DNA from: Diadophis punctatus similis
Lineage: Eukaryota > Chordata > Lepidosauria > Squamata > Dipsadidae
Length of the DNA: 64,000 bases
Reading direction: 5' to 3'
Assembly (NCBI GenBank): GCA_023053685.1
Contig: JALIGW010000013.1
Span: 13,046,001-13,110,000, forward strand
In this document: one piece after another, positions 46,734 through 59,167 of the stretch
Layout: every line of letters begins with the position of its first letter
Position numbering within the stretch: the stretch's first letter is position 1
Program-made: the position numbers and the translations under genes
Notes under the pieces: model-generated
The model's database searches: none
What the model was told of the DNA's origin: nothing
What the model saw: only the letters and a program-made list of their open reading frames with translations

Positions 46734-48178
46734 CTCAACTCGCATTTCAATTTAACAAATTGAGCAGGAGAACATTCTTCATTTGTGTATCTTAAAATAC
46801 CTCCATGTATTTTCACATATTTAGTAAAACTGTACCATAAATTAATAAATTAATCTACATGCTCTAAATTACAATCCTTTATGTGAAGCTTCTCATCATT
46901 CTCATCCATTCTCCCTATCAAATATAACTATTTTTCCCTAAAAGGGAACAATAAATATTCCAATCATTAGGCACAGACATACAATTCACTCACTCACTCT
47001 CTCTCTCACACTCACACACACATTATATAAGTTGTAGATGTACTTCATAAGCATACAGCATTCTTACTTTAACATTTACTTATACCATCTAAGCTTACAG
47101 TTTTATTATTTTTCAACATTTTCACAGCATTCAAGACTTCCTTTTCATTATTTTATCCTTGGAGACTAACGTTTATAGCATTTGTTTCAATTCCACTTTG
47201 GACATGTCACTATCATTCCCTTACAAATCTCTAAAATATACAGTATATTTCAGTACGGTAAGTTTTTTCTTATTTCCAACTAACTATTCACCCACATAAT
47301 AGAAGTGTTTTTCTCAATGATCACATTCATTTATAATGTTGCACAACCCTGTCATATTACATACACTTGCATTTTTTAATGAATCAAAAGAGTTATACTT
47401 GAAATAGAGGGCCAAGGACCGAGTTATAAACGTTAATATAAACGTTATGTTAATATTATCAAAAAGTATGAAGAATTCACTAAATATTTTATCAGTTAAT
47501 GCATCCCTTTTTCACTTTTTTCTAGCTTCCCTCTAATGAAGCTCAGCTGATGCCTTACCTCCCACAAGCAAGAAATGGCAGAGCTTCAACTTAAATTAAT
47601 GAAAAGCAGCATCCTTTCCCAATGGAACAATTCCCTACCTACCCCTGAGATACTGTTTCCCTGAGATACTGAGATAGAGTTTCTAGTTAGCCCAACATGA
47701 CTGGGAACAAGCTGTAGCTTTTGAGCAAAGCTCTCCTTGTGCAACAGGAATTTAGCTTCTTCAGCTTGATCTCTAATATGCATGTCTCTCTTAATCTCAA
47801 CTATTGTGTAATTGCTTGCATTCCTTTCCCAATTCTAATTTTGCACAAGTGTTTCACAAACCTCTTGGCACTATGCCCGTGTCTCGTTTACTCTTTCCTT
47901 CCTAACTGAAAATCATGTCAATATGATTTCTCTTGAGTAGTGTATAACGTTTTCATTACGAGAACCACCAGCGTGGCTTTCAGATTCCTCACATGCATCC
48001 AGTAGATACTCCAAACAATCCCTTGTTTCTTAACTAAATTTCTTTTCTATGTTGGTCATTCCTGATCCAGTAAAAGGATTACTTACATTTAACTGCTGAT
48101 GCAGCAGAGACTACTGGAATTAGAGATTGAAACTTTTCTAAAGGCCTTTCCCTATTGCCGAATTCAAATCTTCTATAA

Positions 48179-48281
48179 CAGTTTTTTTGAACTTAGCAAC
48201 TGTGTGGTCTTCCAACTCCCAGGAAGCCAGCTGGGAGTTGAAGTCCACGCATCTTAAAGTTGCCAAGTTTGAAAAGTACTG
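48179..48281. mobile_element. Short foldback hAT-like MITE
   Basis: The 103-bp element starts CAGTTTTTTTGAACTTAGCA and ends GCCAAGTTTGAAAAGTACTG. The halves are imperfect inverted repeats meeting at CCAACTCCCAGG/GCTGGGAGTTGAAG. The flanks ttctataa (48171-48178) and ctctataa (48282-48289) match at 7 of 8 positions. Confidence 0.65.
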
Positions 48282-51200
48282 CTCTATAACCATTGGTGAA
48301 TTTGCTAATTCCTATCCTACCCTTATTGCCTTTGATCGCCATCATGCAATCACGTGACTTCCCTTCAAGAAAGAAGGTCACAAAGCCTAATAAGTTGTAC
48401 ATACTTTTACCCAATAAGGGTAAAAAAGATTATTTTTACACCAGTGCAACTAAGGATGATCTAAGCCAGATTCAGCCATGATCTTGGGGCAAAATGAAGG
48501 CAACAACGCAAAGAAGCAAAAAGATGCTGCAAATGTGTTTTTGTGCCATGATGAGGTAAAAATGGGGGAAGGTCCTAAGATCAAATGCCAGGAATGAAAT
48601 CTGCATATTTTTAATCTGCAAAGGGACCCTAATGAAGGAGGCCATTTGTAGACATTCTTTCTCACTTGATCTCTAAATCAATTTGAGCTATAAAAGTTCT
48701 TTATGTGGCCTATGATGCTATGTGGGAATGACCTTGGGAGACAGGAGGAAGAGCCGCAGCATGATTCTGTTAGTGTAATCTTACAATAAAGGTATAATTA
48801 GTACTCATGGTTGGTGCTTCCTGTCTGGACTACCTCAGGGGGCTGACATCAGTCTTGCCAAGTCTCAAAATTATCTCTCCCTTCCCTTATTTTTACTCTC
48901 CTGAAAACAAGGGAGAGTCCCTTCCTCCACCCACCTCTTTCAGACTCAGATTTTGTTCATCAGACTTGTCTAGATTGCAGCTCTTCTTCCTGTCTCCCAA
49001 GGTCATTCCCACACACCATTACAGGGCTATTACGCTATTACAGGGCTATTACGCCTCTTTTGCTGCATGGAGAACAATCTGAACTCTTTCCTACAGATGC
49101 ACACAGCATGCTGCCTTAAGGGCCTTAAGAAGCATTCACATTACAATGGGCTATGGGCCCTATCACCCAAATCATGCAAGTGATTAGCTGCCTGTGTCAG
49201 CTTATTTTTGCTGCAGAGAGCAAATCCTCAGTTATCACACAAATGCTTTCGTCTAAAAAGTTGCTTGCAATGAATTCTTCCACTGAACTGATGGTTGGAC
49301 TAAATGACCTCTAATGCCTCCATGCTCCTATTTCAGTGAGAACACAGCCTCCAACTAAAGAAAAAAAAATTAAAGAAAAGATTTCCATGTGGCAGTTTTT
49401 AATGGCAGAAGGGAATTTTATTCTTACATACTTGGAGGGGGAGAGCAGACTAGATAAATACTTTCATAGACATCACTCAACCTCTGAAGTATTGGGAATA
49501 AATACATAAGCAAATTGTGTCATATGTTGCACACTACCAGCCAGTAAGAGCTGCCATCATAAGCAATAGCTAAAAGCAACTCTGACTTGTATGTAAGCAC
49601 ATTGCATAGATTTGCAATAGCAGCAAAGGAGTCTTCTGGCAGTATTCAGCCTCTCTCATAGTTGTTGCTGGCAAAACACAACCTCTTCATAACTCAAGGG
49701 CAATCCTGAAAAAAAAAATAACCAATGCTAACCAGAAGCAACAGCCCTATAAATGCATCTTCCATGCCACAAAACTAATTATAATTCGTAATACCAGTGT
49801 CCAGAGCAGTCTTTCCCAGCCAGGTGTTCATTGAGTCTAATGGGGCTACAATACCCAGAATTTCCAGCAAGCAAATACAAAATCCCGCAAAATCTGACAG
49901 CTTGGGAAGGAAAGCACAGACAATACTAAACTTCACAAATCTCCATTCTGTGGTCCCTGAACTAATTTTCTTGGTCCCTATGCCATAAATTAAACATACT
50001 GAAATGTATTCCACCCCACCCCGCATCCACTTAGGAACTTCTGATTAATTATAACAAAATATGTATTAAATTACCTACTTTTAAGAGCAGTTTAGAAACA
50101 TCCAATGTGTCTTATTGGTGGCATTTGTTTACAACTCGCCACTGAACAAAGGTATCTGCCATGCCAACTTATCAAATACATTTTTCATACATTTAGGTTT
50201 TATTGTCAGCGGAGATTTATTTGATTCAGATGTCAAGTAAAAGATTTAGTTGCACATTGTATGAGAAAGTGTCAGCTTTGTAACAACTAACTTGGGATAA
50301 GTCCACTAGGTAAAATTAAAGGCCAGCAAACAATAATTATGCATTACAGACCTTACAGGTCACCTACCCCCCAAAAAACAAAATTATACTGCTGAGAAAA
50401 CAAATTGAAAGTTAAGACATCTTTGTAATACTATGCTAATTATACCTGTTTCTATGATTTCAAGAACCCTGCATTGTCAGAGATGAGGAGAGAGTAAAAA
50501 AAAGAATGAGGAATGGGCTAGATCTGTTTCTTGTCAAAGTAGAATTCTATTATTTGGGGCAACAATTTTTACTCAGGAGAAAGAAGAGTTACAACTTCAG
50601 TTGAAAAGACCCTTTCACATCTAAGCAAATGCTTAACTCTTGTTGCAATGACACAAAATTTACGGTCTTTCCAACCACAACCATCCTAAATAGACAGTTC
50701 CAACAAGAGATGCCTCCAAATTATATGTAAAGCAGCTCTTTCACTCTGCACTCTAGGAATGTCATTGACGTCCATTAAGTTAGAGCCCAAACTCCATAGC
50801 TATATTTATACATTCCGGCTACAATCAAAGCCCACAAATTACAGATGGGCTCGCTTTGCAGCAATTGTTTCTTTTTAACTATCTGTTTATCCCTCAAGTC
50901 ACTCCCTGATGATGTCCTTGGGTTTCTGACCTCCCTATATTATCCTCTCAGAAAAACTATGTGCTAAGTTGGACTGAGTGAATTAAACACAACTTCTTAA
51001 AATTCCACTCGAAAATCTTACAATTCCGTTTGCTCCCGGGTAGAAGGGATTATTACTTCAGGTTAAGTGATACTTAAGGCCATACCCTGAACTGAAGAAA
51101 CAGGATAGAAAGAGTATTGACACTCTTGAAATTTGGTAGAGAAAATTCTTGAGACTATCATGAATTCCCCAAAAAGGAAACAAACAAATCAACGCAAAGC

Positions 51201-51398
51201 TCTCACCTGAGATACAAATGACCAGGCTCAAATTATTCTACTTTAGGAACATGTGAAGATCCAGTTCTCTGGAGAAGACTCTCACAATGGGAGAGGTAGA
51301 AGCAAAGAGAAGAGGATGACAAGTTACAGTGGCAATGGGGATGCTATTGGAAGAGTTAAAGGTTAGGGGACAAATCATCATGGAGAAAGTCTACCTAT

Positions 51399-51475
51399 AT
51401 CAGGGGTGGGGAACCATGGCCCTTTTAGGACTTGTGGGTTTCAATTCCCAGAATTCCTGAGCCACCCACCCACCT
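51399..51475 (+). mobile_element. Possible hAT MITE remnant
   Basis: It begins CAGGGGTGGGGAACCATGGC and contains GACTTGTGGGTTTCAATTCC then CAGAATTCCTGAGCCA, typical of a squamate hAT MITE left part. I cannot find a matching right end or target duplication, so it is probably truncated. Confidence 0.4.
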
Positions 51476-51799
51476 CGATCTATGTGGTCACTAAAAGTCA
51501 ACACTGACTTGATGACACATAATCGAGGAGTACCTACAAAACCGGAAGGAAACATTATTACAATTTTTTTTAAAAAAATAACAACCCTCCTAGCTTCAGC
51601 ACTATCTTCATTTCCAAGAATTCTTGGAGCAGAGATGATAAGCAGCTGCAGTCTAGCATTTCATTTTGCAGTGTTCCAGTCCTATAGAAGAAAGAAAACT
51701 GAGATGGGAAATGGTATGGAGCATCCTGAAGGATTGAAAGGAGTGGGGAACAAGGATGGTGCTTTATCCATGTCCTACCTTGTTGGTTTGTAGTCTGCA

Positions 51800-51867
51800 T
51801 TTTGCCTAGATGCACACCTTGTGTGTCCAATCACACTTGGCCAATAAAGGATTCTATTGTATTCTAT
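51800..51867 (+). mobile_element. CR1-type LINE 3' tail
   Basis: GCACACCTTGTGTGTCCAAT, CACACTTGGCCAATAAAG and the terminal GATTCTATTGTATTCTAT form a CR1-like 3' terminus with the octamer repeat. Only the last part is recognisable. Confidence 0.65.
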
Positions 51868-52369
51868 AAACATTTCTGTTTGGAGAGTAAGAGGTAGTTT
51901 CCTTCTCTGCCTTGATCTTCAGTTCCTGGCTTGGACATGTCACTTATCTCTGAGCTTCATTTGCTTACTTTTCTGGCCTACAGATTAAGAGGGACTATGA
52001 TTTCTCTCCTGTCTGGCACTTACTCCTGAGCAAATGAGTTCACATTTGCCATGATAGTCATTTGTGAAAGTATGCAAATCCTTGCAATATTCATCTGAAC
52101 AGGTGGAAACCTAGGTGATAATAGGTTTGGTTTGGACCTTCTAAGCTGCCCTTCACGCTGCTCTCCTTATATACAAGCACCAGTTCAACAGGATTACACA
52201 ACAGCATTGTTTCATGGCACAGAAAATTGAAGAAAAACCAAGTATCACTCCTAATTGTCTCCTTTTGCAGTATGGGAATACAAAGGATGATAACTAAGTA
52301 CAACAATCTAATTTATTTAGGATATTGTGTAGGTTTTTTTTAACACAATCATATAATTGTACACAAATA

Positions 52370-52391
52370 TGCGTGTGTGTGTGTGTGTGCA
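52370..52391 (+). repeat. (GT)n microsatellite
   Basis: A short GT run immediately upstream of the SINE at 52397. Confidence 0.85.
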
Positions 52392-52396
52392 TGCAA

Positions 52397-52629
52397 GAGC
52401 CGAGGTGGCGCAGTGGTTAGAGTGCAGCACTGCAGGCTACTTCAGCTGACTGCTAGCTGCAGTTCAGCTGTTCAAATCTCACCGGCTTAAGGCTGACTCA
52501 ACCTTCCATCCTTCTGAGGTCGGTAAAATGAGGACCCAGATTGTTGGGGGCAATATGCTGAACTCTGTAAACCGCTTAGAGAGGGCTGTAAAGCACTATG
52601 AAGCGGTATATAAGTCTAAGTGCTATTGC
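52397..52629 (+). mobile_element. tRNA-derived SINE, full length
   Basis: The head GAGCCGAGGTGGCGCAGTGG (A-box-like) and GTTCAAATCTC (B-box-like) are followed by CTGACTCAACCTTCCATCC, GAGGACCCAGATTGTTGGGG and GTAAACCGCTTAGAGAGGGC. The end is GAAGCGGTATATAAGTCTAA then GTGCTATTGC. It is the best-preserved member of the family also seen at 7881-8118. The head carries a TTCAGCTGACTGCTAGCTGC insertion relative to that copy, so the two belong to different subfamilies. Confidence 0.87.
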
Positions 52630-52957
52630 AGTCCCTCTTCACATATAGACCATACTGTACATATTTGGGACAAAAATATAGGATGTAGGCATCCTCATTC
52701 CCTAACCTATACACATATCTTTCAGCAGCTGGAGAGAAGACCTTACTGGTGCAGGGGAAACAGTACAACATTGGATCTCCTGAAAAACTACTTTACTATT
52801 AGTTTCACAAACAGAACTATGGCAGTATAAATTATGCAGTATAAACTATGGCAGTATAAATTATGCACACATCACACATGACGGGAGTTTCTGTTCTTCA
52901 CTGATTTTCTTTTCCTTACTACTAGAGATTTGCTGTACCTCTAGCCTCTCTCTACAC

Positions 52958-53487
52958 CAGTGTTTCTCAAATAGTGGGATGGGGCCCCCGGGGGGGGGGC
53001 GTGAAGCGATACCAGGGGGGCGTGTGTGACCTCCATCTGTATCTCTCTCTCCACATCTCCTCCGTGTATCACTGTGTGTCTCTCTTCTGTCTCTCTCACC
53101 CACTCTGTGTATCACTCTGTATGTTTCTGTATGTTTCTCTATGTCTGTCTCTCTCTCCCCCCCACCCCTTGGCGGCTGGGCCAAGCCAGCAAGCTCTTTT
53201 TGGAGCACTTCGCTACATCTTTTATTTCTTCTTTTTGGAAATCCAGGCTAGCAGAGGAACGATCGCCAGCAGCAGCTTCCCTTCGGCCAATCGTTCTCCT
53301 CGCCCCCTCTTTCTCTCGCAACCTAGAGAGGAGGCTGGGAATCCAGCTTTCCTCCCACTCCTCTTCCTGCTCTCCCTATGTCTGTTAAGCCAGGGCTGAG
53401 GAGATCCCCTTGCGGAGAGTTGGGGGGGCGCGAAATGTTTACGTCTTCCTAGGGGGGGGCGTAACAGAAAATAATTGAGAAGCACTG
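52958..53487 (+). mobile_element. hAT MITE (CAGTGTTTCTCAA type)
   Basis: The ends CAGTGTTTCTCAAATAGTGG and AATTGAGAAGCACTG are inverted. The flanks ctctacac (52950-52957) and ctttatac (53488-53495) match at 6 of 8 positions, as for an old duplication. The interior has poly-G/C runs near both ends (GGGGGGGGGCGTGAAGCG and GGGGGGGCGTAACAG) and a CT-rich middle. No transposase is seen. Confidence 0.75.
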
Positions 53488-55134
53488 CTTTATACCAACC
53501 TGAAGAGCTCTTCCATCTAAGGACTGTGTCAGAAGTAGAGGAGAATTTAGGATGGATTAGCAGCTAGCAAGCAGAAACGTAAAGTGAACTGGAGAGGATA
53601 TATACAGTAGATGAGCTGTCAGGCAGGGGGATTACCAACTGGTGGGATGCAGAGTGTTTGCTGGCTGCATAGATAGTTGAGTGGTCTGGACAGGAGTTAC
53701 ATCAAGAAGGCTGATGTGTAAAGCATAGGACCAAAGTATAAAGAACTATGTCACACTGTGGAGGAGCAGCTTTAGAAGTAGCACAAATGCAGCAGTTCTA
53801 GTTTCTGCCACATATTTTCGAACTGATATTTCTAAATATGGAGGCTCCTCAGTGAGAGCTATTTACTAGTAACCATTTTTAAAAATGGAAACACAAGTAC
53901 ACTCTTGATTTAATAGAGCCCTGTTTAACAGATTTGATATGCAACAAATCAAATTTCCATCTGTATATCTTCTTTGAAATAACTGGCATGTCCAATGCAT
54001 CTCCATGAGTCAGTTAAATTACAGTTGTTAAATTGTGTTATTTGCATAATTACATCATTCAGCAAATAAGGTAAACTGCCAGTTAATAACATTTTCAAAT
54101 GTAATGCCCATTGGTCTATCAAAAAGTACAAGGTATTACTTGTATATTTATGTTTAATTCCAGGGTTACATTCATCGTGCCCCAAAAACGTATGTTTGGA
54201 GATCAAGCATTCAGATGAAATGGCCATTAAGAAATCACAATGTTCCCCTTTTCCAACTTAGCACATTTTCAGCTTCTTGGCAATGTAGAAATTAATTTCC
54301 CAAGATATCTCTAGGACACAGAGGTGCCCTATCTTGTACCCACCTGCATCTAGCACCCTCTTGGATAACAACATAATCACAACCAGGGATACCTTAATAT
54401 ATCTGTGAAAAATGTAATTTATAGATCATAAAATAAAAACTGTAAAGATTTCTGTAGTGGTGCTTCTTAAACTTTTGAAGAAGACATTGTTTTAAATGAA
54501 GAACATCAACATCAATAAAAGTACATTGAAATAAACTTATTGGCTCCTTCACATTTTAAACACTGGTTATAACCATTATTAATGTATATGGCATACATAT
54601 GAAGTGCAGCATGCAGAGATGGCATGAGATTTGTCAAACAAAGATCTAAAGTCAATGCAGCATTCAGCCTATTTAAATATTTGATTTTGGCTGTAGCAAG
54701 TACTGAAAAATCCACTTTCAGGAAGTACCATAATGAAGGAATACTTAATGTGTATTTATGTATATTATGTTGTTGAGTAGAACAATTCTTCCAGAGCTTC
54801 CCATAAATAGTCATCTGATACATGGCATAAATCGTTTCTTTACAGACTTTAGAATAAGCTACTCCTGAAATATCAGAGCCACTTAATTATACAAGCTCCC
54901 AGTCTTGTATCAACTGTTATTCTGTCATAAAATGACAAGCACCGAGAATTGAGCAAAAATGTTTCTTTCAGCAGCAAATATTAAAAGGCAAACAGTGCCA
55001 ACAAAAAGGTACCTCTTTAATCCAAAATACTTCTGAATGGTCCAGAATGCCCTTTGCTTTCAGTCCATTTTAAAATTTCTGCTAAGCAAAAATTAAACAG
55101 ATGGCAATTAATAAACCTGGTGTTATTCTACTAG

Positions 55135-55385
55135 AGGTGTTGGGAGGGGGGTGTCTGTGTACCTTCTAGTCCAATGTTGACTCCTTGTGACTGCCAGGAT
55201 TAGTCCCTGCAGTTTTCTTGGCAACATTTTTGAAAGTGGTGTGTTATTGCTTCCTTCTTCCTATGGTTAAGAGAGAGAAACTGGTCCGAAGTCACCCAGC
55301 TCGCTTTGTGTCCAAGGTGGGATCTCAATGATCTCTCGGTTTCTTGTCTGGTGCCTTTACTACTGCACCAAACTGGCTTTAATTC
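55135..55385 (-). mobile_element. Degraded tRNA-derived SINE (Sauria-like head)
   Basis: On the minus strand: AAAGCCAGTTTGGTGCAGTA with GTAAAGGCACCAGAC (A-box-like head). A weak B-box follows (GAGATCCCACC), then GAGCTGGGTGACTTCGGACC and a GTCACAAGGAGTCAACATTG tail. The head resembles 46491-46733, but the 3' half differs. Confidence 0.6.
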
Positions 55386-55887
55386 TACTATTTACCCATA
55401 TAATAGCAGCATTCTTTTTTTTTTTGTAATCTTCATTGAAGGATCAATTCCATATCCTTCCAAAATGATACAAAATAGTCTCCATTCCTTCTATAAAGTA
55501 GTATACTATTTTTAGTATATTGTTGTAGAGGCCGTGGGCTTTGGGAGCTTCAGATATTACAAGGAAAGCTAGCATTAATCTTCTGCTATATCTCCTGGTG
55601 CTAACAGCAAGAGGAAATTATGTAGCATGCACATTGCCCAAGCTGTTTTTTCATATCCAACACTGGCGGATTCTATGAGCAAATTTTGTTTTAAAATGCT
55701 AGGATTCTGGCACACTCAGAGGCCTTGGGCTTCATAATTTTCCTCACAAAAATTGAAAAATATAGTATACTGACCAGGATACACATTTAAGGTGTAGCAC
55801 TGATAGCCTCAATATGTGGAGAAACAGTTCTTCCTTAAGCAATTTCATGATTGTAACAATCTGAGGGTAAATTAAAGGCAGCTGGTT

Positions 55888-56113
55888 CAATATTATAACG
55901 GAATAACAGAGTTGGAAGGCCTTGAAGGTCTTCTAGTCCAACCCCGTTCAGGCAGGAGAACCTATACCACTTCAGACAAATGGTTGTCCAATCTCGTCTT
56001 AAAACCCCCCAGTGACAGAGCACCCACAGTTTCTGAAGGCAATCTGTTCCACTGATTAGCTGCTCTGGATGTCAGGAAATTTATCCTTATTTCTAACTTG
56101 TGGGTAATATTTA
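55888..56113 (-). mobile_element. CR1 LINE 3' end
   Basis: Read on the minus strand it contains ATCAGTGGAACAGATTGCCT, GTTGGACTAGAAGACCTTCA and AGGCCTTCCAACTCTGTTAT with a short ATTCCGTTATAAT end. It is the antisense counterpart of the copy at 43342-43726 and is similarly truncated. Confidence 0.87.
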
Positions 56114-56970
56114 GAAATGAAGTTGTGATTTCCATCTGATGATGATGTATGCCATCAGACATTCAATGACTGTGGGCAGTACACAACAATCAATAAAAAA
56201 GTTAGAATAAAATTGATAAAAGATAAACGCTGCCATTTTCCTGACTTACTATTTTTTTCTTTTGTTTATATATGTATTTATTTAAAACAAAGGTACAGAT
56301 ATTAGTAAGTAAACAAAGACAATTACTGAAATTATACAATTTAGAGATATTAGTAAGTAAAGAGATATTAGTAAGTAAACAAAGACAATTACTGAAATTA
56401 TACAATTTATAGTTGATGTACTTACAAATTGCTGGAAATTGCTGAAATCTGATCTTAAAAATTGAGAGGGACATTAAGAAAAATGTCACAATTTGTAAAG
56501 TTCATACACAATCCAGACCACTGTTAGGGCATATATATGCTTAGATGTTATATATGCTTAGATGTTATACAGATGTTATACAGCAACCAATTAAAACATA
56601 TATGATAAAAGGTATAATCGTGTTATATTGATATAATATTTGTCACTTTCAAAAATGATTTATGGTAAGTCACCTAAATGTCAACAATATGTCAGAGATT
56701 CCAGTACTCATGATCTGAAGAATAATTACCAACTTATAGAAGACCCTATTCTCCTATACAAATACAAATCATACAAATATCTTTTAATCAATATCCAGAT
56801 AAAATATATGTGCATGAGTAAATGTTGAGAAAATAAAAAATCAACAATTTCAAAATTATTCGTCGAAGAAGATTGATATTGGTACAAATATAACATGTAT
56901 TGACTACAACACATACAATGTGTTATGTGCCACCATCAAAAGCAACTGATTCTATTTCTACTATATTACA

Positions 56971-57194
56971 TACGTGGTGGCACAGTGGTTAGGATGCAGT
57001 ATTTCAGGCTAACTCTGACCACAGCCAGGAGTTTGATCCTGATCGTCTCAAGGCTGACTCAGCCTTCCATCCTTCCGAGGTTGGTAAATTGGGGACTCAG
57101 ATTGTTTGTTGGAGGGCAATATGTTGACTCTGTAAACTGCTCAGAAAGTGCTATAAAGCAGTATGGAGTGATATTTAAGTCTAAGTGCTATTGA
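56971..57194 (+). mobile_element. tRNA-derived SINE, diverged
   Basis: TACGTGGTGGCACAGTGGTT (A-box-like), a decayed B-box (GAGTTTGATCC), TCAAGGCTGACTCAGCCTTC, GTAAACTGCTCAGAAAGTGC and TTTAAGTCTAAGTGCTATTG follow the family order of 52397-52629 with many substitutions. Confidence 0.8.
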
Positions 57195-57346
57195 TGTTAG
57201 GAATGGGGAGTGTGTGTGTGTGTGCATGTTCAATGGAAAATCATTTTATATATGCTTATGAAATGGTATCTGGGTTACCTTCTATGAGTCTTAAAAACAA
57301 GAAGTGAGAAACTTGTTCTTCCAATTCTAAAATGTGTAAAGGTACT

Positions 57347-57369
57347 TGTCGGGGGGGGGGGGGGGGGGA
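57347..57369 (+). repeat. Poly-G run (about 20 bases)
   Basis: An uninterrupted G run followed by GAGAGAGA. Its length is likely to be polymorphic or uncertain in assembly. Confidence 0.9.
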
Positions 57370-58943
57370 GAGAGAATAGCGCCCAAAAGGCACATATGTA
57401 AAGTTGTTAAAGTGTTAATTAAATTAAAAACTACTCAGGAGTTTTACAGCATCTTTAGGACTAAGTAATGCACTTATGACTGCGCACACTTTCAGTACAT
57501 AAGGTCTTAGATGAAATGCACAAAATGTGAGATGTTGGGTAATATATGCATCAAATACATAATGTAACACACACAATCTTAAGCATTCTGAATTTAAAGA
57601 GTTCAGAATATTTACTATACTTAGATACCTTTATAAAAGCCTAACAGCTGCATAATATTATATGACTCCTGAGGAAAAAACACACTCCTGAGGACAAACC
57701 ACATAGTGAACCTAAAATTGTCTGTTGGCAAATCATGATCAAGTTTGTGTTCCATAAAAAGCTTGTCTAAACTTGCTTCACTGAGAATACAAAAGAAATA
57801 TGGGTAATATGCTTTTCAATGTGCAACAATTCAAATAATGGGCTATAAAAAACTACAGACCATGGAATTATGAATATAACCAAATTATGCAAATATGCCA
57901 CACTATGGCTGGTGCAGGATAAATGATAAAAGAGGAAACATGCACTGAAGGAGTCAAAAAAGAGAATGATGAATACCAGGTATTTTTTTAGCCCAACATT
58001 GAGAACAACTATTCCTTTTTCAAGGGCACTCATGTTAGTTTTACAGAGCACACCCATCAATTAGTCCAAGGCCATTTCAGATATTCCCTTTAAAAGGAAT
58101 ACATTTTCAAAAACATGTCAGACCAAATAAAAACTCATTTACAGATGCTTAGATTCCATCTGCCTCTTTTGTTTAGTACAGGCAACATATTGTCCTCAAG
58201 CCACTTTTTTATTTTCATCAAAGTTATCTTCAGTTTTACTGTTGAAATTCCCATCATCATACATTGGCCTCTGGGGTTTAAACATCAAAGTATCTTTACA
58301 GTAAGTCACCCCACATAAGAAGAAAAACTAAAAAGCTGCATCCCCAATTAATTTCAGTGATACAGTATGTCTTGTCTAAAAAAGCAATAAAAATGCACAC
58401 ATACACACACCCTCAGCTTAGCATTATGTGCAAACCAGGTCAAGGCTACTTCAACAAACCATAGCTTTAAAAACCCTATCAGCTTTTCTATAATCTGTTT
58501 CATTAACCAGAGTTCATAGTGTAATATGCTGTAGAAACAAACACTGGGTATTCACTTATGCACTATTCATTATGTAAACCACAGCTTAGTACAGGCTTAT
58601 TATCCCCACAACAAAAGTTTAAATGAGATATTTCAACACTTGAAACCTTAACAATTAGAAAAGGGAAAGATGCCCACTTCTCATGCCAATCATGATAAAT
58701 GTTTCAATAAAGCCCAAAAACAGAATTAAGCCAAACTTCTCTTCCTACCCGATTTCAGTGGGATGGAGGAAGAGGGAAATAATTATCTGTCAGTTACAGC
58801 ACTGCATCATGTTTTCATGGTGTCTTTTCTACTGGTAGTTCCTGCTCCCTTTTGCACTGCTGCAGCTAGAAAATCTTTCCGTAATAACGACCTGCCACTG
58901 GTCCAGCAATCATTTGTAAATTGACTGCTAAGACCGACTAGAA

Positions 58944-59167
58944 CAGCGGTTCTCAACCTGGGGGTCGCGACCCCTTTGGGGGGTCAAATGACCCTTTCAC
59001 AGGGGTCGGGATACTTCGCCCGGATGCCGCCATTTGGGTTTTTACGCTCTGCGCATGCAGAGCGTAATGGTGGCGGGGCGGGGGTCCTGGCGGCGGGCAC
59101 GGCGGCAGGGTGGGGCACAGTGGGGGTGGGGCATGGGGCACGGCATTAGGAAGGTTGAGAACCACTG
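58944..59167 (+). mobile_element. SPIN-like hAT MITE with a foreign GC-rich interior
   Basis: The ends CAGCGGTTCTCAACCTGGGG and GGTCGCGACCCCTTTGGGG on the left, and GGCATTAGGAAGGTTGAGAA with CCACTG on the right, match remembered SPIN (Space Invader) hAT termini. The duplication gactagaa is exact (58936-58943 and 59168-59175). Between them, in place of the usual AT-rich SPIN body, is a GC-rich block with GCCGCCATTTG and a CTCTGCGCATGCAGAG palindrome, motifs seen in the GTGGGTT hAT family here. Confidence 0.82.

Noticed and set aside
49805..49880. Possible hAT remnant (GCAGTCTTTCCCAGCCAGG)
   Set aside because: No matching opposite terminus or duplication was found.
52974..53399. Overlapping 120-141-codon ORFs
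   Set aside because: They lie in the CT-rich interior of a hAT MITE and are low-complexity.
7881..57194. tRNA genes at the A/B-box sequences
   Set aside because: The heads lack intact cloverleaf pairing and are followed by shared SINE bodies and tails, so they are SINEs.
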